DNA of 36,167 nt from Ruminiclostridium sp. (GTDB lineage Bacteria > Bacillota > Clostridia > Oscillospirales > Ruminococcaceae), in NCBI GenBank assembly GCA_017395555.1, contig JAFPUE010000114.1:1-36167 (forward strand), read 5' to 3'. Below, piece after piece: positions 7,688 through 16,079 of this stretch (the stretch's first letter is position 1; the number at the start of each line of letters is the position of its first letter). A program made the position numbers and the translations under genes. A model generated the notes under the pieces. The model worked only from the letters and a program-made list of their open reading frames with translations, was not told the origin of the DNA and searched no databases.

Positions 7688-8596
7688 ATGATATATACCG
7701 TAACGTTCAACCCGGCTGTCGATTATGTGATGCATGCCCGGGAAATGCGCACGGGCGCGGTGAACCGCTCGTCCCGTGAGGAGATATATTTCGGCGGCAA
7801 GGGCATAAACGTCTCTGTCGTACTCCGGGAGCTCGGCATAAAGTCGCGGGCGCTCGGATTTACCGCGGGATTTACCGGCGCGGCGATAGAGCATGGGCTT
7901 GCCGATATGGGTATAGACTGCGATTTTATCCGGCTCCCGGAAGGCTTCTCGCGCATAAATGTCAAGATCAAGGCGCAGGACGAGACCGATCTCAACGGGC
8001 AGGGTCCCGATATTGACGATGCGTCACTTGACCGGCTTTTCGACAAGCTCGGCAGCCTTACCGCGGGCGATACGCTCGTTCTTGCAGGAAGCGTCCCGAA
8101 AAGCCTGCCCTCAGATATTTATGAGCGGATACTGCGGCAACTCGACGGGAAGGGCGTGCGGGCAGTCGTTGACGCGTCGGGAAGCCTGCTGCTCAATGTG
8201 CTGAAATACAAGCCGTTTCTTATAAAGCCGAACAGCGACGAGCTCGCGGAAATATTTGACGCGGACATAAAGGATATTGTTGATGTCGAGATGTATGCCC
8301 GCCGGCTCAAAGATATGGGTGCGGTGAATGTTCTGGTCTCTATGGCGGGAGACGGCGCTTTGCTTATAAACGAGCACGGTGCGGCACTCCGGTGCGGGGC
8401 GTGCAGAGGCACGGTGCGTAATTCCGTCGGCGCGGGGGATTCAATGGTTGCAGGATTTATCGCGGGCTGTGAACGCGGGGATTACGAATACGCGCTGCGT
8501 CTCGGAACCGCGGCGGGAGGAGCTACCGCATTCTCGGACGGGCTCGCTTCCCGTGAGCTGATAGACGAGCTTATGAAGCAGTCGGAAGCGCGGTAA
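7688..8596 (+). CDS. fruK: 1-phosphofructokinase (PfkB/ribokinase family)
   Basis: 302 residues from ATG 7688, which gives the usual start MIYTVTFNPAVDYV; a GTG at 7679 lies inside the ribosome site and is rejected. It phosphorylates fructose 1-phosphate to fructose 1,6-bisphosphate with ATP. Seen: the substrate motif FGGKGINVS near residues 36-44, the mid-region VLAGSVPKSLP, IKPNSDEL, and the C-terminal anion-hole and catalytic-base motif SVGAGDSMVAGF. Length fits the family. Normally fruK sits with a fructose PTS and a DeoR regulator; neither is here, so tagatose-6-phosphate kinase is a possible alternative. The nitroreductase follows 13 bases later. Confidence 0.85.
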   Translation: MIYTVTFNPAVDYVMHAREMRTGAVNRSSREEIYFGGKGINVSVVLRELGIKSRALGFTAGFTGAAIEHGLADMGIDCDFIRLPEGFSRINVKIKAQDETDLNGQGPDIDDASLDRLFDKLGSLTAGDTLVLAGSVPKSLPSDIYERILRQLDGKGVRAVVDASGSLLLNVLKYKPFLIKPNSDELAEIFDADIKDIVDVEMYARRLKDMGAVNVLVSMAGDGALLINEHGAALRCGACRGTVRNSVGAGDSMVAGFIAGCERGDYEYALRLGTAAGGATAFSDGLASRELIDELMKQSEAR

Positions 8597-8609
8597 GGAG
8601 GTACGGAAC

Positions 8610-9131
8610 GTGGATATATTGGAAGCAATTGAAAGCAGGAGAAGCTATCGCGGGAAATACAAGCCGGAACCCGTGCCGCGCGCAGACCTTGAAAGAATAA
8701 TGCGTGCCGGGCTTGCGGCTCCGTCCGGCTGCAACAAACAGACGGTGAGCCTTGTTGCGGTAGATGACCCGGAGGTCATGAAAAGGCTGCTGGGTGTTAT
8801 TGACCCGCCTGTTGCGCAGACCGCCCCCGCTGCGATATGCGTCCTGTCCCGGCACATAAACGCGTACCGTGACAAGTGCTTCGCGGTGCAGGACTACTCC
8901 GCGGCGATCGAGAATATGCTGCTTGCCGTGACCGCGCTCGGATACCGGAGCTGCTGGTACGAGGGGCATATCACCGACGACGACAGGCTTTGCGACAAAA
9001 TGGCGGAGATCCTGAATGTGCCGGAGGGCTATGAGCTTGTGTGCTTCCTGCCGATAGGCGTACCGGCGGACGGCGATACGCAGCCGAAGAAGCTGCCGTT
9101 TGAAGAACGCGCGTGGTTTAACCCACGTTAG
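8610..9131 (+). CDS. Nitroreductase family flavoprotein
   Basis: 173 residues from a GTG at 8610, preceded by AGGAGG (8597-8602). Nitroreductase-fold proteins bind FMN and reduce nitro compounds, quinones or flavins with NAD(P)H. The N-terminal FMN-contact motif ESRRSYRGKYKPEPVP and the PSGCNKQ loop are typical. At 173 residues it is a short member. It is probably co-transcribed with the fructokinase; no functional link is obvious. Substrate cannot be named. Confidence 0.85.
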   Translation: MDILEAIESRRSYRGKYKPEPVPRADLERIMRAGLAAPSGCNKQTVSLVAVDDPEVMKRLLGVIDPPVAQTAPAAICVLSRHINAYRDKCFAVQDYSAAIENMLLAVTALGYRSCWYEGHITDDDRLCDKMAEILNVPEGYELVCFLPIGVPADGDTQPKKLPFEERAWFNPR

Positions 9132-9150
9132 TATTGATTATGCTTATTAT

Positions 9151-9188
9151 GACATTTCCCCGCCGAACGCGGGGAAATGTCTTTTATA
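9151..9188 (+). terminator. Intrinsic terminator after the nitroreductase gene
   Basis: GACATTTCCCCGC (9151-9163) pairs perfectly with GCGGGGAAATGTC (9169-9181), 5-nt loop, tail TTTTATA. Confidence 0.9.
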
Positions 9189-9225
9189 GTGTATTACGCG
9201 GCTGCTTTATTGTGCATTAATACTA

Positions 9226-9254
9226 TTGACAAGCCCGAGTAAATGAGGTATAAT
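9226..9254 (+). promoter_or_regulatory. Consensus promoter of the symporter gene
   Basis: TTGACA (9226-9231), 17-bp spacer, TATAAT (9249-9254), both perfect consensus. Ribosome site AAAGGAG lies just before ATG 9317. Confidence 0.88.
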
Positions 9255-9316
9255 GTACTTTAGCGCAAAAATGCGTCGATACAAAAAAGCGGCGCAACTT
9301 TAAAGGAGAATATGTC

Positions 9317-10987
9317 ATGCCTCTTATCATCACTATACTTGTGCTGTACATCGCAGTCGCAGTCGGCATAGGTATCTACTGCAACAGAAAGGCGAATACA
9401 GTCAACGAGTACGTCCTCGGCGGACGCTCGGTAGGTCCGTGGATCACGGCTTTCGCGTACGGAACAAGCTACTTCTCCGCGGTCATCTTCGTTGGCTACG
9501 CGGGAAAATTCGGCTGGAATTTCGGCATTTCGTCCACATGGGTAGGTATAGGCAACTGCCTTATCGGCTCGCTCATGGCATGGGCGATAATGGGCAGACG
9601 CACACGCGTTATGTCAAAGCACCTCGAAAGTGCGACAATGCCGGAATTCTTCGAGAAGCGTTATCTCAGCAAGACGCTCAAGGTAGTTGCGGCGATAATC
9701 GTATTCATCTTCCTTATCCCGTACACAGCTTCCGTTTACAACGGACTTTCGAGACTGTTTGAAATGGTATTCAGCATCGACTACTCGATCTGCGTTATAG
9801 CTATGGCGGTAGTCACCGCGGTCTATGTAATTCTCGGCGGATATAAAGCCACCGCTTACAACGACTTCGTACAGGGTATAATAATGCTGATCGGTATTGC
9901 CGCGATAGTTATTGCGACGCTCGGCAGCAAGGGCGGCTTCTATGAGGCTATAAAGCAGATGTCGGAGCAGACGGGCGGAAACGGTCCTCTTGCAAATTCG
10001 CAGGGTGCTTTCGCGAGCTTCTTCGGTCCCGATCCCATAAACCTGCTCGGCGTTATCATACTCACCTCGCTCGGTACATGGGGACTTCCGCAGATGGTCA
10101 CCAAGTTCTACACGATAAAGGACGAGCGTTCGATCAAATCCGGAACGGTAGTTTCCACGGTATTCGCGCTTGTTATAGCGGGCGGCTGCTACTTCCTCGG
10201 CGGCTTCGGACGTATCTTTGTTGAGGCTGACGCGAACGGTGCTCCTGTCGGCGGCTTTGACGGAATCATCCCCAAGATGCTCGAAACACTGCCCGATCTG
10301 CTTATCGGTATAGTTGTCGTACTCGTTCTTTCCGCTTCGATGTCAACACTCTCGTCACTCGTACTTACATCGAGCTCGTCGATAACTCTTGACCTTATCA
10401 AGCCGATGATGAAGGGCAAGCTCGACGAAAAGAAGCAGCTTATCGTGCTCCGCGCGTTTGTTGCTGTATTCCTCGTAGTATCGGTAGTTATCGCGCTCAA
10501 CAAGAATGCGCTTATCTCCGATCTTATGGGTTATTCGTGGGGAGCTCTCGCGGGTGCGTTCCTTGCACCGTTCCTCTACGGTCTGCTCTGGAAGAAGACC
10601 ACAAAAGCCAGCGTATGGGTGAGCTTCATATTCGGTATAGGTCTTGTAATACTGCACTATGTTCTCGCCTCAATGGGTATGCTTTCGGGAACATTCCTCG
10701 GCTTCACGGTAGCGTCTCCCGTAAACCTCGGCGCGTTCACAATGGTAGGTTCGCTTATCCTCGTGCCGATAGTATCGCTTATTACGCCGAAGATGAAGAA
10801 GGCGGATATAGACAAGATATTCAGCTGCTACGACAAGCGTGTCGTTGTACATCAGCGTGAGGCTATCACGGCCGGCAGCGAGGCAGTTGCTTATGCTGAC
10901 GGCGATGCCGAAGCGTCAGCACCCGTGAAAGCATCTTCCGGCAATCCCTCAAACGGCGGAAAGAAGAAAAAGAAGAAGAAAAAATAA
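9317..10987 (+). CDS. Sodium:solute symporter family (SSS) transporter
   Basis: 556 residues with about 13 hydrophobic segments, a membrane transporter of the SSS family (PutP, PanF, SGLT relatives) that uses a sodium gradient to import a small solute. Seen: the N-terminal start LVLYIAVAVGIGIYCNRKA, the family signature region NTVNEYVLGGRSVGPW, GYKATAYNDFVQG near the middle, and SASMSTLSSLVLTSSSS in the segment that forms part of the second sodium site in known members. The C-terminus ends in a low-complexity Lys tail (eight Lys). It is alone between its own promoter and a repeat-rich region, so context does not reveal the substrate; proline, pantothenate and sugar are all possible. Confidence 0.9.
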   Translation: MPLIITILVLYIAVAVGIGIYCNRKANTVNEYVLGGRSVGPWITAFAYGTSYFSAVIFVGYAGKFGWNFGISSTWVGIGNCLIGSLMAWAIMGRRTRVMSKHLESATMPEFFEKRYLSKTLKVVAAIIVFIFLIPYTASVYNGLSRLFEMVFSIDYSICVIAMAVVTAVYVILGGYKATAYNDFVQGIIMLIGIAAIVIATLGSKGGFYEAIKQMSEQTGGNGPLANSQGAFASFFGPDPINLLGVIILTSLGTWGLPQMVTKFYTIKDERSIKSGTVVSTVFALVIAGGCYFLGGFGRIFVEADANGAPVGGFDGIIPKMLETLPDLLIGIVVVLVLSASMSTLSSLVLTSSSSITLDLIKPMMKGKLDEKKQLIVLRAFVAVFLVVSVVIALNKNALISDLMGYSWGALAGAFLAPFLYGLLWKKTTKASVWVSFIFGIGLVILHYVLASMGMLSGTFLGFTVASPVNLGAFTMVGSLILVPIVSLITPKMKKADIDKIFSCYDKRVVVHQREAITAGSEAVAYADGDAEASAPVKASSGNPSNGGKKKKKKKK

Positions 10988-11353
10988 GAGATGCTGAACG
11001 TAAGTCTCTGCTATGCCTGCTGCCTTCGGCTGATGGGGCTCTGCCCCAAGCCCCGCTGGCCGCGCCGCGCCAGACCAGGCCAAGGTTTCACCTTGGATCC
11101 AAGGACGCGTTTTCAGAAGAGACTTTTAAGAGATTTCAGAGAAGGGGCTCTGCCCCTGTGACCCCGCCAGCCCCCTTTAAAAAAGGGTGCTGGACACCCT
11201 AAATTAATGCAGTATTTCAGAGCGTACAGCTGTGGGCGAGCGCAGACTGAAATGCAGTGGGGTTGGCAAAGACTCAATGCGGAAATAGCAGAGTGAGTAT
11301 AGATATTCACGGCTCTGCTTCGCAATAACAGAATAGAAAACGGAGGAAATGTA
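10988..11353. other. Repeat-dense intergenic region
   Basis: 366 bases without a convincing gene. It holds TGGGGC-TCT-GCCCCA (11034-11048), CCAAGG/CCTTGG (11080-11096), a GGGGC/GCCCC hairpin near 11147-11158, AGCCCCCTTT-AAA-AAAGGGTGCT (11169-11191), the four-copy repeat at 11208-11275 and an AGCAGAG/CTCTGCT hairpin near 11290-11326. No strong promoter for the downstream ligase gene is evident. Confidence 0.6.
11208..11275 (+). repeat. Four-copy 3'-end repeat, copy C
   Basis: Begins TGCAGTATTTCAGAG and ends GCAGTGGGGTTGGCAAAGACTC. It matches 16291-16382 (minus), 21700-21793 (minus) and 35868-35938 (plus). The two ends, TGC-GTATTTC and GAAATGCA, can pair with a small bulge. It lies 3' of the symporter gene in the sense direction. 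Confidence 0.8.
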
Positions 11354-12679
11354 ATGTTTTTTGACAAAGATGCCGAAACAATGGCAAGAAGCGAGATCGA
11401 GAAGATACAGCTCGAAAAGCTGAAAAAAGCGGCAGTTTACTGCTACGAGAATGTTAAGCTCTATAAGGATAAGTTCGATAAAGCAGGCTTTGACCCGACA
11501 AAAATAAAGACCCTGAGCGACATAAAATATATCCCGTTCACCACAAAAGAGGATTTCCGCGATAATTACCCGTTCGGAATGTTCGCTGTGCCTATGCGTG
11601 ATATCGTGCGCATACACGCCTCCTCCGGCACCACCGGAAAACCCACCGTTGTCGGCTACACCAAGAATGACCTCGATATGTGGAGCGACTGCATGGCGCG
11701 TATAATCTGCGCGGCAGGCGCAACTCCCGACGATATCGTCCAGATATGCTTCGGCTACGGACTTTTCACCGGCGCTCTCGGACTTCACTACGGTCTTGAA
11801 AAGCTGGGCGCGGCGGTAATCCCGAGCTCGTCCGGCAACACCGAAAAGACAGTTATGATGATGCGTGACTTCGGCACGACGGCTCTCGTTTCCACACCGT
11901 CCTACGCTCTGCGCATAGGCGAGGTCATGGAAGAAGTCGGAATCAAGCCCGAGGAGATCAAGCTGCGTCTCGGACTTCTCGGCTCGGAGGGCTGCACACC
12001 CGAGATGAGAGATCAGATCGAAAGCAAGCTGCATATGTTCGTTACCGATAACTACGGCATGAGCGAGCTTATGGGACCGGGCGTTTCGGGCGAATGCACC
12101 GAGCGCTGCGGTATGCACTTCAACGAGGATCACTTCCTGCCCGAGATCATTGATCCCGCTACCGGCGAAAATCTCCCCGAGGGACAGAGCGGCGAGCTTG
12201 TTGTCACAACGCTCGACAAGGAAGGTCTGCCTGTACTCAGATACAAGACCCACGACATAACCTCGATAACCTACGAGAAGTGCAAGTGCGGAAGAACGCA
12301 CGCGCGCATGATGAAGCCTACGGGACGCACCGACGATATGCTTAAGATACGCGGCGTAAATGTGTTCCCGTCGCAGATAGAGAGCGTGCTTATGGTAGTT
12401 CCCGAGATCGCGCCGCATTATCAGCTCGTTGTGGGACGCGAGGGCTCTGCGGACAACCTTGAGGTAAGGGTAGAGCTTACCGACGCGTCGCTGCTCACGG
12501 ATTACAGAAACGTTGAGGCGCTGCGCAACCGTATCCACCACGATCTTAAGACAGTTCTCGGTATCAGCACGAAGGTATCTCTCGTAGAGCCGAAGTCTAT
12601 CGAGCGCACGGCGGGCAAGGCAAAGCGCGTTATCGACAACCGCCCGAAGGAGACCGCGACATTCTCGGTTGAGAAGTGA
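11354..12679 (+). CDS. PaaK-like adenylate-forming ligase (phenylacetate-CoA ligase family)
   Basis: 441 residues; ribosome site GGAGG before ATG 11354. The family activates an aryl or acyl acid with ATP and passes it from the adenylate to CoA or a carrier protein. Seen: the P-loop-like SSGTTGKPT (residues 90-98), the adenine-pocket motif DNYGMSEL, YKTHDI, GRTDDMLKIRGVNVFPSQIE with the hinge and C-terminal lid, and a CKCG motif. In many gut Firmicutes such genes sit beside indolepyruvate oxidoreductase; here the partner is a free acyl carrier protein 18 bases downstream. That suggests the acid may be loaded on the carrier, but it is inference. Phenylacetate as substrate is not supported by context. 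Confidence 0.85.
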   Translation: MFFDKDAETMARSEIEKIQLEKLKKAAVYCYENVKLYKDKFDKAGFDPTKIKTLSDIKYIPFTTKEDFRDNYPFGMFAVPMRDIVRIHASSGTTGKPTVVGYTKNDLDMWSDCMARIICAAGATPDDIVQICFGYGLFTGALGLHYGLEKLGAAVIPSSSGNTEKTVMMMRDFGTTALVSTPSYALRIGEVMEEVGIKPEEIKLRLGLLGSEGCTPEMRDQIESKLHMFVTDNYGMSELMGPGVSGECTERCGMHFNEDHFLPEIIDPATGENLPEGQSGELVVTTLDKEGLPVLRYKTHDITSITYEKCKCGRTHARMMKPTGRTDDMLKIRGVNVFPSQIESVLMVVPEIAPHYQLVVGREGSADNLEVRVELTDASLLTDYRNVEALRNRIHHDLKTVLGISTKVSLVEPKSIERTAGKAKRVIDNRPKETATFSVEK

Positions 12680-12697
12680 GCGGGGAACGGAGGAAAT

Positions 12698-12943
12698 ATG
12701 GACAATATCTACAAGCGTCTTACGCAGGTTTTCAGAGACTATTTTGACGACGACAGCATAGAGATCGACGAGGACACCACCGCCGACGATATCGACGACT
12801 GGGACAGCCTCAGCCACATCACGCTCATGTCCGCGATAGAGGACGAGTTCGGTGTTAAGTTCACTATGGGTGAGGTCTCCGGAATGGAGAATGTCGGCGA
12901 AATGGCGGAGATAATCAAGGCACGCGGCACAAAACTTGGATAA
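12698..12943 (+). CDS. Free-standing acyl carrier protein
   Basis: 81 residues; GGAGGAAAT precedes the ATG. An acidic four-helix carrier with the phosphopantetheine site DDWDSLSH, in which Ser37 would be modified. The DWDSL form, with Trp before the Asp, is common in specialised carrier proteins (DltC-like or secondary-metabolite type) whereas fatty-acid ACPs usually read GADSL. It probably accepts the product of the adjacent PaaK-like ligase or a glyceryl unit from the FkbH protein. No fatty-acid synthesis gene is near, which argues against a housekeeping role. Confidence 0.9.
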   Translation: MDNIYKRLTQVFRDYFDDDSIEIDEDTTADDIDDWDSLSHITLMSAIEDEFGVKFTMGEVSGMENVGEMAEIIKARGTKLG

Positions 12944-12951
12944 ATCCACGG

Positions 12952-12980
12952 TTGACAAATACGCGGGAATGTAATATAAT
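12952..12980 (+). promoter_or_regulatory. Consensus promoter directly before a hairpin
   Basis: TTGACA (12952-12957), 17-bp spacer, TATAAT (12975-12980). Expected start near 12987, only a few bases before the hairpin at 12994. Confidence 0.75.
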
Positions 12981-12993
12981 AAATAAGTAAACG

Positions 12994-13037
12994 ACGGCGT
13001 TTCGGTATGGGATAACTATGCCGAAACGCCGTTTTTA
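12994..13037 (+). terminator. Intrinsic terminator after the ligase/ACP genes, or leader attenuator
   Basis: ACGGCGTTTCGG (12994-13005) pairs perfectly with CCGAAACGCCGT (13021-13032), then TTTTATTAATT. It ends read-through from the ACP gene, and also any transcript from the promoter just upstream. Confidence 0.88.
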
Positions 13038-13071
13038 TTAATTGATAATTGACAATTTTGGTGCGAAACTT

Positions 13072-13130
13072 TCGGTCAGTCCCTCTGTCACCTAAAGGTG
13101 ACACCTCCCCGCTAAACCGGGGAGACCACC
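13072..13130 (+). repeat. CCCTCTGTCACC palindromic repeat, copy 1
   Basis: TCGGTCAG, then TGTCACC-TAAA-GGTGACA and CCCC/GGGG arms ending GGGGAGACCACC. A second copy is at 35710-35767. I recall similar sequences as common in gut Clostridia. Confidence 0.75.
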
Positions 13131-13136
13131 TGCGGC

Positions 13137-13172
13137 GTGTTATCTGAATCGTGACGAGATTCGCACATTTGT
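13137..13172 (+). repeat. AATCGTGACGAGAT repeat, copy 1
   Basis: Shares TATC, AATCGTGACGAGAT, CG and a following CATTTGTC with 21501-21537 (ACTTTGCGTC there), both on the plus strand; TCGTGACGA is itself palindromic. Confidence 0.55.
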
Positions 13173-13199
13173 CAAAATAATATGTATAGGTTTAGGATC

Positions 13200-13259
13200 A
13201 AACCCTTTTTAAAGGGTTTGCGTGGTAAGAGCGCGAGAGAGGGTCGGAACCCTCTCTCG
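13200..13259 (+). promoter_or_regulatory. Two hairpins in the glnN leader
   Basis: AAACCCTTT/AAAGGGTTT (13200-13219) and CGAGAGAGGGT-CGGA-ACCCTCTCTCG (13234-13259, an 11-bp stem). They lie 35-95 bases before the glnN start. No T tract follows. They may be regulatory or simply another repeat. Confidence 0.5.
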
Positions 13260-13294
13260 TCCGCGCAAGCGGTGATATACCGGAGGTAACTGAT

Positions 13295-15418
13295 ATGGAA
13301 GATAAGATCGATGTGTCGAGATTGTTCGGACAGGACGTTTTCGACGAGTCAACCATGCGGCAGAGACTGCCGAAGGAAGTATTCAAGAAGCTGAAAGCTA
13401 CCATGAATTCAAATAAGGAGCTTGACAGCTCTATTGCGGAGAGCGTTGCCGCGGCTATGAAGGACTGGGCGGTAGAGAAGGGCGCTACGCACTACACTCA
13501 CTGGTTCCAGCCCATGACCAATATAACCGCCGAGAAGCACGACAGCTTTATTGCTCCCACGGGCGACGGCACTGTCATAATGGAGTTCTCCGGAAAGGAG
13601 CTCGTAAAGGGCGAACCGGATGCTTCCTCGTTCCCGTCGGGCGGAATACGCGCAACATTTGAAGCCCGCGGCTATACCGCGTGGGATCCCACTTCCTGCG
13701 CCTTCATAAAGGACGGCACACTCTATATACCCACCGCCTTCTGCTCCTACACGGGCGAGGCGCTCGATAAGAAAACACCGCTTCTGCGTTCAATGGACGC
13801 GCTTTCCGATCAGGCGATGAGGATACTCCGTCTTTTCGGCAATACCTCGTCCAAACGTGTTGTCGCTACCGTCGGAGCGGAGCAGGAATACTTCCTTATC
13901 GACAAATCCGTCTATGAGAAGCGCAAGGACCTTATTTACACCGGCAGAACGCTGTTCGGCGCACCGCCGCTGAAAGGTCAGGAAATGGACGATCACTATT
14001 TCGGCGCGCTTAACAGCAGAGTACACACATATATGCGTGACCTTGACGACGCGCTGTGGAGACTCGGCGTTATGTCCAAGACCGAGCACAATGAGGTTGC
14101 GCCGGGTCAGCACGAAATGGCACCGATATTCTCCAGCGCAAATGCGGCCGCCGATCAGAACCAGCTCACAATGGAGGTAATGCAGAAGACCGCTCTGCGT
14201 CACGGAATGGTGTGTCTGCTGCATGAAAAGCCGTTCGACGGAGTAAACGGCTCAGGCAAGCACGACAACTGGGCGCTTTCTACCGACGACGGACAGAACC
14301 TGCTCAATCCCGGCAAGTCGCCTATGGAGAATGTGCAGTTCCTTACCTTCCTCGCGGCTGTAATAAAGAGCGTGGACGAATACCCCGAGCTGCTGCGCCT
14401 TTCCGTCGCGACAGCCGGCAACGATCACCGTCTCGGCGGCAATGAGGCACCTCCCGCAGTCGTGTCGGTATTCCTCGGTGAGGAGCTTGACGCGGTAGTC
14501 GAAGCGATAATCAGCGGCGGTACCGTTCCCAAAAAGAGCACGGACTTCGATCTCGGCGTTCTCGCGCTCCCGCATTTCAAGAAGGATTCCACCGATCGCA
14601 ACAGGACTTCTCCGTTCGCGTTCACCGGAAACAAGTTCGAGTTCAGAATGGTAGGTTCGTCGCAGAACGTCGCTACCGCGAATATCATACTCAACACTAT
14701 CGTTGCCGAGGAGCTCAGACAGTTTGCCGACGAGCTGGAGTTTGCCTCTGCGGAGGGCGGGGAAGCGTTCAACCGCGACGCTTTCGAGAAGGCGCTTCAT
14801 GACCTGCTTGTCCGCACATTCAGAGAGCACAAGCGCATAATCTTCAACGGCAACGCCTATGACGAGGCGTGGCTTAAAGAAGCAGAGAGACGCGGACTGC
14901 CGAATCTCGTTTCCTCCGTGGACGCTATCCCGCATTTCGAGGACGAGAAGAGCATAAAGGTCTTCACCTCGCATAAGGTGTTCAGCGAGCGTGAGATACA
15001 CGCGAGAACCGAGATACTGCTCGAAAACTATTACAAGACCATAAACATCGAAGCCCACACAGTGACGGATATGGTAATGCACCAGTACGCTCCGGCGGTA
15101 ATGGAGTTTGCGAAATTCCTGTGCGATACGGCAGTTTCCAAAAAGAGCATCGGGCTTGACGCTTCCGTTGAAATACAGGCGGCGGAGAAGGTCAACACTC
15201 TTGAAGCGGCTATGGTAAAGGGCTGCGGAGAGCTGAATGAGCTGCTCGGTCAGACCTCGTCCTTCTCGGACGCGAAGGAGACCGCGGTGTTCTTCCATGA
15301 CAAGGTGCTCGCGAAAATGAACGAGATACGTTCAGTCGTAGATGAGCTTGAAGCGGTTGTCGGAGACGATTTCTGGCCTGTGCCGACATACGGCGATATA
15401 CTGTTCAGCGTAAAGTGA
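13295..15418 (+). CDS. glnN: Type III glutamine synthetase
   Basis: 707 residues, the length of GSIII, against about 450 for type I. It makes glutamine from glutamate, ammonia and ATP in the cytoplasm. Seen: the GSIII N-terminal block with [20 protein letters not shown], the active-site segments [16 protein letters not shown] and [12 protein letters not shown], the ATP/glutamate segment [14 protein letters not shown] and [16 protein letters not shown] lies before ATG 13295. The structured leader and separate promoter region suggest its own nitrogen-dependent control, which I cannot show. The zinc-ribbon gene follows 15 bases later. Confidence 0.95.
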   Translation: MEDKIDVSRLFGQDVFDESTMRQRLPKEVFKKLKATMNSNKELDSSIAESVAAAMKDWAVEKGATHYTHWFQPMTNITAEKHDSFIAPTGDGTVIMEFSGKELVKGEPDASSFPSGGIRATFEARGYTAWDPTSCAFIKDGTLYIPTAFCSYTGEALDKKTPLLRSMDALSDQAMRILRLFGNTSSKRVVATVGAEQEYFLIDKSVYEKRKDLIYTGRTLFGAPPLKGQEMDDHYFGALNSRVHTYMRDLDDALWRLGVMSKTEHNEVAPGQHEMAPIFSSANAAADQNQLTMEVMQKTALRHGMVCLLHEKPFDGVNGSGKHDNWALSTDDGQNLLNPGKSPMENVQFLTFLAAVIKSVDEYPELLRLSVATAGNDHRLGGNEAPPAVVSVFLGEELDAVVEAIISGGTVPKKSTDFDLGVLALPHFKKDSTDRNRTSPFAFTGNKFEFRMVGSSQNVATANIILNTIVAEELRQFADELEFASAEGGEAFNRDAFEKALHDLLVRTFREHKRIIFNGNAYDEAWLKEAERRGLPNLVSSVDAIPHFEDEKSIKVFTSHKVFSEREIHARTEILLENYYKTINIEAHTVTDMVMHQYAPAVMEFAKFLCDTAVSKKSIGLDASVEIQAAEKVNTLEAAMVKGCGELNELLGQTSSFSDAKETAVFFHDKVLAKMNEIRSVVDELEAVVGDDFWPVPTYGDILFSVK

Positions 15419-15433
15419 TTCGGAGGTATAAAA

Positions 15434-16039
15434 ATGTCTGTTTTTTGTTCAAAATGCGGAGCCGCTCTTGAAGACGGCACAAAATTCTGCACCAACTGCG
15501 GTGCGACGATAGAGAGCCCTGTGGTAGTTGAGCCTGTTCAGCAGTCTTATCAGCAGCAGTCCTACCAGCAGCCTTATCAACAGCCCTACCAGCAACCCTA
15601 TCAGCAGCCCATGCAGCAACCGATGCAGCAGCAGTACCAATATAATAACTACGGTTCGCCTGCGCCTGTCGAGCATAAGAGCTCCGCGATAGCGATATGC
15701 GCGTTCATTTTCTCGTTTATCATTGCGCCTGTCGGGCTTATTCTCGGCATAGTCGGGCTTGTGAAGAAAAATGCCGGTACAAAGGGACTGTCGATAGCGG
15801 CGGTTATAATAGGCGCGATAGGAACGCTGATATCGCTTTTATTTGCGTCGATACTTGTTCCGTCAATGCTCGGGTATATCAACAAGAGCAAGGCTGCGAA
15901 AGGCAATACCGGCTCACAAAGCATGAGCAGCAGTTTCGCGGCGGTTCTTACTGAAGCCGACGAGGGCAGATACGGTGCGGATAATGGCAGTTTAGAAATC
16001 ACTTTAAATGACAATGTATGGACTGTCAATATCGCATAA
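15434..16039 (+). CDS. Zinc-ribbon, Gln-rich, DUF4190-like membrane protein
   Basis: 201 residues; GGAGG precedes ATG 15434. Residues 1-25 form a zinc ribbon (CSKCG ... CTNCG; Cys5, 8, 19, 22). Residues of about 36-70 are a Gln/Tyr/Pro linker of repeated YQQP units. Two membrane segments follow, about 83-110 and 119-145, in the layout of DUF4190 proteins, then a polar C-terminal segment of about 50 residues. The zinc ribbon is probably cytoplasmic. Function unknown; such proteins are frequent in Firmicutes and their position after glnN may be chance. Probably co-transcribed with glnN and ended by the hairpin at 16244. Confidence 0.85.
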   Translation: MSVFCSKCGAALEDGTKFCTNCGATIESPVVVEPVQQSYQQQSYQQPYQQPYQQPYQQPMQQPMQQQYQYNNYGSPAPVEHKSSAIAICAFIFSFIIAPVGLILGIVGLVKKNAGTKGLSIAAVIIGAIGTLISLLFASILVPSMLGYINKSKAAKGNTGSQSMSSSFAAVLTEADEGRYGADNGSLEITLNDNVWTVNIA

Positions 16040-16079
16040 TGGCAACTTACATGGCGGTATAATTCAAACATAATAATAA

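Larger units (their letters stand above)
12944..13294. other. Intergenic region: promoter, hairpin, repeats, glnN leader
   Basis: 351 bases without a gene. In order: promoter 12952-12980, hairpin 12994-13037, AT-rich spacer, the CCCTCTGTCACC repeat 13072-13130, the AATCGTGACGAGAT repeat 13137-13172, a weak promoter candidate TTGTCA-18-TAGGAT (13169-13198), and two leader hairpins (13200-13219, 13234-13259) before the glnN ribosome site. Confidence 0.6.

Noticed and set aside
11204-12958. 584-codon minus-strand ORF
   Set aside because: It is the shadow of the PaaK-like ligase and ACP genes, which have clear motifs and ribosome sites on the plus strand; the minus product shows no family motif.
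13200-13290. tRNA or known riboswitch before glnN
   Set aside because: The hairpins do not form a cloverleaf and match no riboswitch consensus I know.
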